DNA of 64,000 nt. Origin: Scolanthus callimorphus. Its lineage: Eukaryota > Cnidaria > Anthozoa > Actiniaria > Edwardsiidae. The stretch covers positions 2,570,101 to 2,634,100 of the forward strand of contig CM066919.1 in assembly GCA_033964015.1 (NCBI GenBank), written 5' to 3'. Within the stretch, counting starts at the first letter, position 1. Every line of letters starts with the position of its first letter. Shown here one piece after another: positions 31,618 through 42,427 of this stretch. The notes below the pieces were generated by a model, which did no database searches, was not told the DNA's origin, and saw nothing but the letters and a program-made list of their open reading frames with translations. Position numbers and translations under genes: made by a program.

Positions 31618-34600
31618 GGATAAGCTTAAAATGAAGAAGAATGACCACGTGTTCCGAATGGGATCTATCAATGTTAGAACGAGCAAGTGCGAGAGTAAGC
31701 TGGCTGACTGTGTGGTACAGTGCAAGAGACTAGGGCATGATGTAACATGTATGCAAGAGTTTCGCCAAAATGATGATGGTACGATCTGTTTTGAAGATGA
31801 AATCTTGAGAGGATGGCGTGTAGTGTACAATGCACTGAAAGTTGCTCGGGCAGGTGTTGCGGTTGTCCTCGCTCCACACGTTCTATGGTTAATGTTTAAC
31901 ACATCTTAGAAGGGCGACTTACAATGGTCAAGGTTACAGGTATTAAACTAGCTATCTATAGCTGTTATTGTCCGACGGAAGAATATGCAAGTAGCACTAA
32001 AGAAGCCTTCTACCGAACCCTCGGCAAGGCTATAAAGCAGACCAAAAAAGATTATCATCATATAAAGTTATTGCTGCTGGCGATTTTAACGCCACCATTG
32101 GTCATGATTGCGATCCTTCCAGTTGGAAATGCCTTGGCCCCATCACGATCAAATCCAACAAGTTTTAATGACACGAAGTTAATCGAAGTATATTCTAAAC
32201 ACTATGTTTGCAACCAAATCAGATGAACATAGATGGTCCTTCAAGTCCCATTTGGGATATAAACGAAGATTGGATTACATCATGGCTAAATGATTTGTTA
32301 AACGTGCAACCAGGAACTGTAGAGTGTTCCCAATGCAGAGTCAACCCTTTGAATCAGATCACCGTATCGTTGTCATGGACGCTAGTTTCCCAACCAAAAG
32401 GACATTGAAAAAGATATTCCCTAAGAGCCGACCCCCGACTGTTTTTCCATACTCACGACAGTTACGGGATGACCCATCTATCCAAGCGGCGTACAGTAAT
32501 AAGCTTGATGCGTTACACAATCAGCCACCAAGTAACGATCTGACAGTTGACCAAGTTGAAGAGCTAGTGACGAATGCCATACAAGAAGCCTCTACAGAAA
32601 ACATTCCTCGACAAACTAGAAATAAGATCGACAAACCATGGGCTAACCGTCAGTACCAGGAACTCCTGACGAAATACCAAAGTGAGAAAGACGTAGTGTT
32701 AAAAAAGGAACTGGCCCATAATGTGAAACAGCTGCGCACGAAGCTCAAGAATGCCTACTTTGAAGGAAAAGCCGCCCAATTAAACTTTGCAAGTGAGCAA
32801 CGAGAGGACAGAAGAGGAATTTAGATTAATGAAGTGTCACACATCATTGACGCATGCCATACGATTGACATTGAAATTGACATTGAAATTGACATTGAAA
32901 TTGACATTGAAATTGACATTGAAATTGACATTGAAATTGACATTGACATTGACATTGAGAACAAGCTGCTGATTCCACGAGAGAAACTAGAAACGCATTT
33001 CTCCGAACACTTTGCCTCTCGTCCATATGTCCTACAACCGGAGTTGGAACATACGGAGCAATACCCACATCTACTCTCACCAGATAATTTACCCAAAGTT
33101 GACGAGTCCAAACCCAGCCCCCGAGAGGTTGAAGAGTGCATGAAAAAGTTCAAGAACGGCAGATGTCAAGGAACCGACAAAGTGTATGCTGAACATCTAA
33201 AATACTCAGATTCTGTTGCGCTGTTGCAATACATTACCATACTGATTGGAATGATATGGTACTGCCTCAAAGTCCCCATTAACTGGCTGTCGGCGTCCCA
33301 TTACTTGCCTTTATAAGAGGGGGGTGAAATCCCTTGCAGAAAACTACAGAGGTCTCAGCATAATCGCAACCCTCTCAAAGGTGGTGTCAGGGATAGTAGT
33401 TGAGCGAGTTCGACAGAACTACGAGTCAATACTGCTACCATCTCAGTTTGGCTTCCGGGCAAACAAATCAACACGTGATGCAATATTTATCCTACGCCAG
33501 ATCCTCAAGACTTCGAAAAGTCCAAACGTCCACTTTATGTTGCCTTTATCGACCTAAAAGGCCGCATACGATTGGATCCCCCAAAACACGCCCTATTTCA
33601 GTGCCTCGAAATCCGGCTGGGATGTCCGCGCCTGGTGGCCATCCTACGCGCATTGTACACCGGCACAAAAGCGTGCATCAAAGGATCCACCAACTTCTTC
33701 GACACTCTCGAAGGATGCAGACAGATGCTGATATTCAATGTTTACATGGACTTTGAGTGGACAGGAGTGAAATAATTAGATCTAACCCCAAGGCCGCTTT
33801 CAAATTCACCTACCGTATGCCTAATGAAGTTTCCCCGCGAGAACTTAAATATGCATCATCATATGGACATGTACAACTCACTGAGCTACTTTATGCTGAT
33901 GACCAGGTCATATTCGCAAGTTCACTTGAGGATTCGCAGAATATGCTCACCATCTACGATGACACCTTCAGACGGTTTGAAATGCAGATCTCGTATGCAA
34001 AGACAGAGACGATGGCCTTCAACCTGGACGAGCATGTGATTGAGTCGCCTAGTCTAGTGAGCATTGGCTCAAACCACCTAAAGAATGTCAGAAGCTTCAA
34101 GTATATGGGCTATACTATAACGAATTCTGAGAATGGCAGTCAATCTCTACACGCACGACTTGGTGCAGCTTTTCAGAAATGACTGATAGAAGGATAAGAC
34201 TATCAACCAGAGTAACGTTCCTCGCCAGTTGTGTACGATCGAGGCTGTTATACTGCATATAGGCATGGGATTTGACCGAGGAGGAGCTACAATGTAGGCA
34301 AGGTGGAAGTCAAATGGCATGGCTTTCTACGAAAAATGGTTAGAGGAGGGCTTGAGCAAAAAAACGCGCCTGACCGTGCAGAACGTGAAGGAACTGAAGT
34401 GGACTGGAGTTACAAGATATCAAATGTCAGACTTCAAACCATAACAAAGACCCTTCCTATCCGCCATTTCTGTCTAGTGAGCAACACCGCAAGTACATAG
34501 CGCACATATGCAGGCTAAACAACGATGCCATTCAAAAACAAGTGCTGTTCAATGTACAGAATCCGACGTCCATATGTGGACAAGAATGGAAACGGTGCTT

Positions 34601-34740
34601 GGTATAAACCAAGCAAGAAGAACAATGATGGCGAAGACCGATTTTATGCGCTTGCTGGATGTGACATTCCTGCAGCGGGCGCGCCACAAGGATGTCAATG
34701 ACTCCATCAAAGGGGAATGACGATGATGATGATGATTCCG
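31618..34740 (+). mobile_element. Decayed RTE-type non-LTR retrotransposon
   Basis: Motifs appear in order across broken frames. Endonuclease: FRMGSINVRTSK, GHDVTCMQEFRQ, LKVARAGVAVVLAP (31630-31900), and SDHRIVVMDASFP (about 32352). Linker: 32400-32820. RT start: PSPREVEECMKKFKNGRCQG (about 33115); ENYRGLSIIATLSKVVSGIV (about 33335); SQFGFRANKSTRDAI. Catalytic: LLYADDQVIFASS (about 33887). Thumb: VRSFKYMGYTIT (about 34090). The 3' end has a (GAT)n tail at about 34719-34737, typical of RTE elements. Numerous frameshifts and stops make it a fossil. A 12-bp repeat expansion sits at 32866-32950. Confidence 0.85.
32866..32953. repeat. GACATTGAAATT tandem repeat inside the RTE remnant
   Basis: About seven units of a 12-bp repeat, the last ones shortened to GACATT hexamers. 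It expands an IDIE tetrapeptide phrase just before ENKLLIPREKLE, which continues the element's normal coding sequence. Confidence 0.9.
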
Positions 34741-35200
34741 CCGCAGTAAAGAACAAAAGGACGCCTGTGTCAACAATCTTCGCTGACATCCACTGTAATT
34801 CAATTTCTTTTATAACTGCAAATGTGGATCATTAAACTATAATTATTATTGATTATTATTATCTTAATGTATTTCTCAACAGTAAAGAACAAAAGAACAC
34901 CTGTGCCAACAATCTTAAAGTATTCCTCCGCAATAAAGAACACCTGTGTAAGCAATAAACCGCAAGCTCATTAATTCCGCGTGGTCGACGCTCAATTAAT
35001 TCAACCGCAAAGTTAGTATTCCGCCGCAAAAAACCCTGCTAATTCGGTCCCTCCTATACTACTAATATCTTGTGAAAAGAAGCCATTTTTGATAACACCA
35101 AACACTGAAAATGAGCTTTGAAGACTTAAATTAAAAACAACTGTCTGTTTCCTGAGTTTAAAGTTTGTGTTTAAACTGTAAAGTCTATTTTTACAGGCTC
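34741..35200. other. Intergenic with short direct repeats
   Basis: AGTAAAGAACAAAAG(G/A)AC plus CCTGTG...CAACAATCTT occurs at 34745 and 34882, and a shortened form at 34935 (AATAAAGAACACCTGTG). No gene is seen. Confidence 0.4.
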
Positions 35201-35479
35201 GCTCCTATGGAACATGTGTTAGGTTTTAGAAATTGCAAACAGAATGTGAATATCCCTGCTCCTGATGAAATTACAGTGGTGCAGGATTTCTCGATCTCTA
35301 AATGGATTTTCCACCATAAAATCAAACGAAATGTAAAAACAATCCATTCACCTGTCTTTATATCAGGTTTGATTGACGGGAGCCAAAATGGTGGTGTTCG
35401 GGAATGTAAAGTGCAAGCGAACTTTGCCTGGTGGATTGACTGGCGGGAACGCAAAGCCAAAAATCATAAGATGATTTGA
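35201..35479 (+). CDS. Possible terminal exon of an unrecognised gene
   Basis: An open stretch of about 92 codons follows a good acceptor (CTATTTTTACAG at 35188-35199) and ends at 35479. Several AATAAA/AAATAAATAA motifs follow within about 100 bases (35565-35590). The peptide (ITVVQDFSISKWIFHHKIKR, ANFAWWIDWRERKAKNHKMI) has protein-like composition but no family I know. No upstream exon could be assigned. A chance frame remains possible. Confidence 0.3.
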   Translation, partial: APMEHVLGFRNCKQNVNIPAPDEITVVQDFSISKWIFHHKIKRNVKTIHSPVFISGLIDGSQNGGVRECKVQANFAWWIDWRERKAKNHKMI

Positions 35480-35973
35480 TAGAAAACGTGGGTCGTCATG
35501 CTCTGTTTTTTTGCTGTAAAGAATGATGAGTCGTTTCGCACCTTTTAGGAGATAAAAATGTTTATAATAAATAAATAACTAAATAAATGTCATTTATTGT
35601 TACTAGCGTGCATTGACAAACTTTAAATGACTTGAAATTACTCGTTAGGGCAAGTCGTTGGGCAAATATGGACTAGATTGTCCGGGCTAAAATAAACCGC
35701 AGAAAATCACGAAAAGCAAGACAAGCGCGAGACCTGATCCCGTCGTTCGACGATTGACGACGCTTTGCCCCTTGTCTTTAGTATTACCAGCCCTGATAAA
35801 GTGTAATAAAATATAGTAAACACAACTTGTAAGCAACTACTATAGCAGTACTTATACAAATACTGATTAATGATTAACGGGATCATTAAAATCATTGACA
35901 TCTTAAGTCAAAGCTAGAATCGCTTGGTACGGAAATGAATTCACATCAGCCCTAATCTCTCTTTTCAGCTATC
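35480..35973. other. Upstream region of the fibrinogen-like gene
   Basis: AT-rich, AATAAA-dense, no repeat recognised. TCTCTTTTCAG just before the ATG (35958-35968) could be a splice acceptor for a 5' UTR exon lying farther upstream. Confidence 0.35.
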
Positions 35974-38900
35974 ATGAGAGAAAACGTCCGTATTTTCGTA
36001 ACCTGCATCTTTACTCTTATGGGGCTTGTTTATGGCCACGAGTTTCGCTACTCTAATTATCAGATCTCATCCAGTTTAGACTGTTCCGCACAAGGTTTCT
36101 TGCTACTAGACCGGCCGCGGGGTTAACGGATTGTGCCCTAGAGTGTGCTTCACTCATAACGTGCTTGGCTGCCAGCTTCAACTTGAAAACTAAAGTGTGC
36201 CTACTTTTTGACAAGAAACCCAAGCACGCCAAATGCGCCAAACAAATGCATGTCTATTTGCTCGGGAAGGTAAGACAAGTGGCCGATCATCGAAAATTCT
36301 CTTCCTTCTGTGCATTTATCCTCTCGACAGATTTTTTTATAAAGGGATCATCCGAAAACGGACCCCGTCTTCAAACGTACACCCGAAAGCAATCGTGGCG
36401 AAACGGGAAATCTGTTGGTGTTCGAGCATCTAGAAATACGTTTGAATACTATTTTTTTATTAATCTGAGATTTGGCAAAAAATACGAACATACTTAGGAT
36501 ATAAATTAATAAAGTTTCGTATTTAGCTAGACTATTCAGGCGAAGAGCGCCACCAAGTGGATATACCACCAAGTGGATATACCAGAGTTGTTTCAACTCA
36601 CTTATAGGTTTCTGGATATACTGAATAAACTCTTCTTATTTTTGTTATATTACACAGTTCAGTCTAAAGCAAAACATACGAACATTATGAAAAAATTTTT
36701 TGGGTCTTATACATTTGCATTTTGGCAAATATCAGTCATACAACTCTTACAACTAAAGTCGTTGCTTGGCGCTGCATCGCGTTTGTTTTTTTCTTTTTCT
36801 GTTTCGTTAGTCAAACTATCTACGCCAATCACGTCCTTGCCTTATTTCGCCTAGTGCATTCGACTGGCTTTTTCCCAGCTTTCACCCAGCCCTCGGCTGT
36901 TTTTAAGAACATCTTAATATTTGAAGCTCGAAGTGTTTAAAAAAATTAGAACATCTGGAATTTCTCCGCCTCAAAGAAAAATTAACTGTATATGGGGACA
37001 GGGATGAACAGAGAAAATATTGTCAAGGATTTCTCTAACGTTCCAAGTAAGACTTGCTTATGGCGAAAATAACAAGAATGAGTTTAAGGCATATAAATCA
37101 TTCATGACGATTCGTTTACTCGTTTTTCCTAATGAATCTTTTCTCTTTTCTAGGTCATCTACCCGCCAAATCCCCCGCTCCCCTCGCCTGATGTGTCAGG
37201 TAGGTTTTTAGTTTGTTGTTTTGTCCCAGCCTTTCATGGCGTCAGGTGCGACACCCTTAGATTTTCCTTCCTAGCAAGCTTTTTAAGTCAACAACCTAGG
37301 GCCTCTATGTTTGCATTCGACCAAAACAGCATTAATCGCAAAAGATTTGCCGAATACGTATATTATTGCCAGTTTGATAGGATCAACACTTCTGGTTTTA
37401 TAATGTATTATATTTGCACAGCAGAAGAAATTAATTACAGAAAACTACACTTAAAAACAACATTGAAAAGAACGGCTACGCTCTCTCTTTGACTTTGGTG
37501 CTGATGAATTTTTTGACGTTTTCCTAACTCTGGGGACAGCCAGAGTTATAAACAAAAAAAACGTTTTCTTTCCTTTCCAGTTGAATATATTCACCATTAC
37601 AAAACATATGATACCCAAATGTAATATTTAATATTTCTTACTCAAGATTTAGTTTACCAATCCACAAGTTAGAACGCTTATCGCGTTATAATTTTCTTTA
37701 CTTGTATAGGTAAACTTTGCCAATTTTCATAGACAAATTACATAGAGTCTCCCTTAAAAACACCTGCACTCAAAACTACAAGACAATAACGTTGACGACT
37801 GTTATAATATACATCACTTAATCTCTATTTAATTTGACAGTTTTGTTTTTTAACTCTTTCTTGCCGAAAAAGACGATGAAAGGATGAAAGGGGCGGTATA
37901 CCACAGGAAAAAAAACATAGTCTGAAACAGCTATGCGTATTGAGAAAATCAGAGAAGTACAATAAAATCACTTTCTTTACTGGACATACATCAATCGGAC
38001 TCGTGCCAAAAGGAACGTCTCGCAGCCGGTTCGGCAATGAAAAATGTTCACTCAATAAAGACATTCAAATCTCCAGTATTCTGCATGAGTTATGAGCACT
38101 TTGTTGTGTTTACCGATTAACCAATCATTAAGGCGCTCCTAACATTTTACAAAAGGAGGTAAAGGGGTTTCCAAATTTAGATACTATACATCCCAGTAAA
38201 CCGCGGCAACCCTCGTTTTTTCGACCCGCCGCGGCGACTGCTTTTAAGCGTGATCGCTTTTTATGTACCACGTGACCACGTGAGGCGTTGTTTATGTACC
38301 ACGTGATCAATACTTTTGGCGTGAACTTCGTTTGAGAGCAACGAAACATGGATGCTTAAGACGTAATCCATTTGAAAATCGAGTAACGATTGGAAACAAT
38401 TCTTGGAACAAAATTATTTACATCATATTGTAGACTTCTGTCTTACTGCTTTTGATATCTGATCTAAAAAAATCATTTCTTATAACACCGAACATCGAAA
38501 ATGTATCCTGAAAGTTGTCCAAATCCATACAATTTGTATAGGTTGACAGCACTATGAAATGAACATCAACAGCAACACCATATCTTCACAACTTTGAAAA
38601 TTTATTTCTCAAGTTTCCTTGGCATTTTCTTCTCGGTGTTATCGCCAATTCTTTATTTTATCAATGCCTTTCACAAAATGCTAGAAACAAGGAATTGGTT
38701 TGTAATACTCTATCTAAACATTGTTTCCACTTTGTGTTAAGATTACTCGATTTTTCAGCGGATTTCCTCTTAAAAAGTATTGATCACGTGGTACATGGTA
38801 AATAGTATAAACTTTCTAGTCGTTTATGCCGCTGCGCTCTGACAAAGGATGTACACTTTCATTTTCTTCTAGGTCCCGCTCTTCAACAACCATCACCAGC

Positions 38901-40543
38901 AGTGAATCGAACCTACAGATCATGTAGAGAAGTGCTGCTCGGAGGGTATGTATGACTGACTGTAATTGCTTAAGAGTCCCAATCTGCCGCCAATTGTCAG
39001 CCTAGCAAATATAGAGTCAGAGAAAGCTTCCATTTTCATTGACTTATTAACATGGTATAGGGAATGTAGTGCGATACGTTCGATTAATAATACAATCTTC
39101 GTTCACCGACCAAAATCTGCGAACCTTGGTTAAAATTGATCATGTGAGGTTTGATTACCATGAAGCGACGTCAAAGCGAGAGATAACGTTCTTGGAAATA
39201 ACGCATAAGTAACGCGTAAATAACGCATAAGTAACGCGTAACGCTGTGCAGTGGACCAAATTCTTGTTCCAAGATCCTCGTCGGTTGACGGTAGGCAGGA
39301 GACTCTGCCGGCAGAGGGTCAGGGGCTGATCTGATTGGCTAATATGTTCGTCCGCCGCCAGAAATCTGATGTAACGATATAAGCTTTGCCTGATACGAGT
39401 CCGCATGACAGAGGTACAAGACAAGATTGTGCAACAGGCATGCAGTGTCAGTGATAGTAAAGGTTTGTTCAGTCAACAGATGAGTGGTGCATATAACCTC
39501 ACCCTGGGAGAGTCGGACTCAAATCCACCGTGTACTGTGAGTTAGGCGACATTCCCAACTGCGGAGGAGGAGGATGGACACTCGCTATGAAGATCGACGG
39601 CAGCAAGGTCAGTACTAACCTGCAGAAGTCCGACACCATTAAGCGCTCGCCGAGAGAGACTCGCAAAGGTGTCTGCGAGCTCAAGTCATACATTCCATAC
39701 TGATGACGTATTTTGACCCAGATCTGGTAAGAGAATAATGCGGCCAGTTTAACATTTTTGTCCCGTTTTTCATCATATTTGAAATTCCTCATATTTAATG
39801 CTTTGAGACCATGAAAACAATAAAAGCATCTAGTCAAACTGGCAGCGTAATTTTCGTCCCGATCTGATTTTAAATACGTCATCAGTATGGAATGTTTGGC
39901 TTGAGCGCACAGACACCCCTTTGCGAGTCGTGCGATTAGTGGTGTCGGCTTTCTCCAATAGGTCAGCTTTTTTCACTTTTATTTCACCATATGACCACTT
40001 TGCACTAACAGTAAAACGCATTGTTGTTTTCCATAGGACACCTTCAAGTTTTCCTCTATTAAATGGTCAAATAAACAAGGCTATCGAGTAGCTCAGAATG
40101 GTAGAACTGGCCCCAGCACTTTGTCAGAAACTAAATTGCCGACGTACTTGCTCTCCAACTTTACCGCCATCTGTATTGGAATGCGTCGCAGTGCCTCGGG
40201 GTCAGAAGTAAAATGGATGAGAATTAACAAGCAGGCAAAGTCTCTCTGGAATCTTCTCTCTGGCGGCGTTAAAGAGGTCACCAATATTCCTATATCCAAC
40301 TGGACTGCTCTGTTTCCCTCAAACGAGCTTCAGGACGAGTGTCACGTAGAGGGGTTTAACGTGTGGAAAAATACCAACGCAAAGGCGCGTATAGGAGTGG
40401 TGGGAGACGATGACCGGTATTGCGGCGGCCCGGATTCTAACCTCGGGGTTGGGTTACAAGGATGGTGGTCAAGCAAGATTTCTTGCGGTAGCGAGAGCAA
40501 GGACAGGTTCCAGGCTGGTTGGTGCTTTGTATTTGTCCAGTAA
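35974..40543 (+). pseudogene. Secreted fibrinogen-like domain protein (coral skeletal-matrix-protein type), five exons, two frame breaks
   Basis: Exons 35974-36269, 37154-37199, 38873-38945, 39452-39607 and 40037-40543 have GT-AG borders and consistent phases. Exon 1 gives a signal peptide (MRENVRIFVTCIFTLMGLVYG) and a Cys-rich PAN/apple-like module (DCALECASLITCLAASFNLK, VCLLFDKKPKHAKC). Exons 2-3 give a Pro-rich linker ending SCREVLLGG. Exons 4-5 give a fibrinogen-like domain (SGAYNLTLGE, VYCELGDIPNCGGGGWTLAM, KIDGSK|DTF, KLPTYLLSNFTAICIGMR, DDRYCGGPDSNLGVG, FQAGWCFVFVQ). Each of exons 1 (about 36112-36123) and 4 (about 39527-39530) is one base short of an open frame. The splice sites are good and the final exon is intact. 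It is therefore either a very recent pseudogene or a functional gene with two sequence errors. Similarity to coral uncharacterized skeletal organic matrix proteins is from motif layout. Confidence 0.75.
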
Positions 40544-41870
40544 CTACACCATGGTCATAACTCAAGAGTAGAAAAACTTCTGGAAATGACAAGGATGACA
40601 ATACACAACAATCTGTAAAGAGGGAGATCAGTTCATGCTTGATGACATTCCCGTGCACGACAGATTGGTAAAAGAAGTAAAACAGACCTGTGGCTGTAGG
40701 TACGTGAATGCCACGAACGCCATGATATTACCAGCATGACGTTCCTGGGGATTTTTCAAATGCAAACCAATTACAACAACATTAATAACACCGGAGCCAG
40801 TGCTGTCCGCTTGACCTGCTGCCATGTTTTTCAGTTTTTTTCCGATGTTCTAATGTTCCTCCTTCCTGCCCAGCAGTACGTTGCCATAAGTCCTCGTTGG
40901 GTATGGTGTTAGGCCAGAATATATCAAGGATGTAACGAAGCCTGCGATTGATAGTTGTCTGTAGCTTTTTTGTTATTGGTCATAATTGATGTTGGCCGCC
41001 AAGTTTTGAAACCACACAAAATAGCACTCGAGTAGTCCAACTATATACTACTCACTCGCCTCGGTAAGAATTGCATGTTTTTTTTTTACTGAAAGAACCA
41101 GAACCAAATTTGTACATAAAATAGGACGACTATAAAAAAATGGAAGAGAAAATTCAGAGGGAATTTCGAATTAAATGTTTTCTTAATCGGACAGCATAGA
41201 GTCATGTTTCTTATTAATTATATAGCATCCATGTTCAAACCCAAACTGTACGTCCAATTTTAGCGTGCGAACTGTCCAATTAGAGCGCGCGCGATCGAAT
41301 TTGAAAAAAATTGGACGGTTCAAGAAAAATCGATCTGCCGGCACAATGGGATTTCGAGCTGTCTATATAATTAAAAATGAAATTTAAACCAGCCTTAACC
41401 GTTAGTCACAGAAAAATGGAAATCTAGCTCACTCTGCTTCGGTAACGATTTTTTTCTGGCTACGGGCGTGTACGAGCGTCCTCCGCGGAAACCTCCTTGG
41501 GCGTCTCTCATTCTTGTTAAAATGATTGTAGCTCGAGTTCTTTGGTAGCTTCACATGGCTTCACCAAGAGTGTGTAAAGTTTCCTTTTTAAATTTCCTGT
41601 AGCATGGTATAAAACAGTTACAATGATTTCGAGTGGCTACTGCAGATTATATCTCACTTGTCTCTTGTATTTACCAGATTGAGAAACGTGACGATAGTAT
41701 GTCACTCGAAAGCATTGTATAACAAGTGAACTCGTGTAAACTTGTAATAGTACTTGATGTAAATAGTGGAATAAAAGCTTTGAACTTTCAATCTGTGACC
41801 GGATAGTGAGAACTGTGTTGAAAAATTGCAATTTCACTTGTTAAGTTTTCCTCTTGTACTGTACTTTATC
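40544..41870. other. Intergenic, no gene recognised
   Basis: No domain-bearing frame or clear element. AATAAA at 41770-41775 could end a long 3' UTR of the upstream gene. TTAGAGCGCGCGCGATCG near 41280 resembles a motif common in the local repeats. Confidence 0.4.
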
Positions 41871-42060
41871 ATATAGACACGAGTGTTTTACTGGGAAATA
41901 CGCCACTCTCTCAGGGGCGTAGCCAGGGAGGGGGGGGGGAACCCCCCCGGAACCCCCCCTCTCCCGCAGCGGAACCCCCCTTGCCTCTGTTCTGGACCGA
42001 CTTATTACTAAAATTCGGTAAATATTTAATAGACAAAAATTTCTTCAAACGCTAGTAATA

Positions 42061-42421
42061 TATTCTCACTGGGTCCCATTGTACTCTATATAAGATATGG
42101 GAGAAAAGGCCTGGCGGAGCCAAAGATGGCAATGGTTTGTAATGACTAACCACCAGATCTAAGGGTGAGCACGATGAGAGCAACGGCCACCACCAATACA
42201 TTATAAGATTGTACTATATAGGTTATGAAAAAGGGGGAGGGAGGGTGGGGGAAAGAAAGCCAAGAGGCACCACCAGGTCTAAGGGAGAGCACAATGAGAC
42301 CACAGGCCACCACTAATATGACGTCTCCCATAGACGTCATTCCGGGCGTTCGTTCTCAACCAACTGAGTATGTTAATGAGTTGATATCTTATATACGTAC
42401 TGCTGGTCCCCAGTGGGAATA
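42061..42421. mobile_element. Short relative (361 bp) of the large inverted-repeat family, reverse orientation
   Basis: Ends TATTCTCACTGGGTCCCATT and CTGGTCCCCAGTGGGAATA, flanked by GTAATA at 42055-42060 and 42422-42427. The right subterminal part (GTTCTCAACCAACTGAGTAT, GAGTTGATATCTTATATACG) is the inverse of the left part of the 4879 and 7704 elements. It abuts the long copy at 42428. Confidence 0.75.
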
Positions 42422-42427
42422 GTAATA

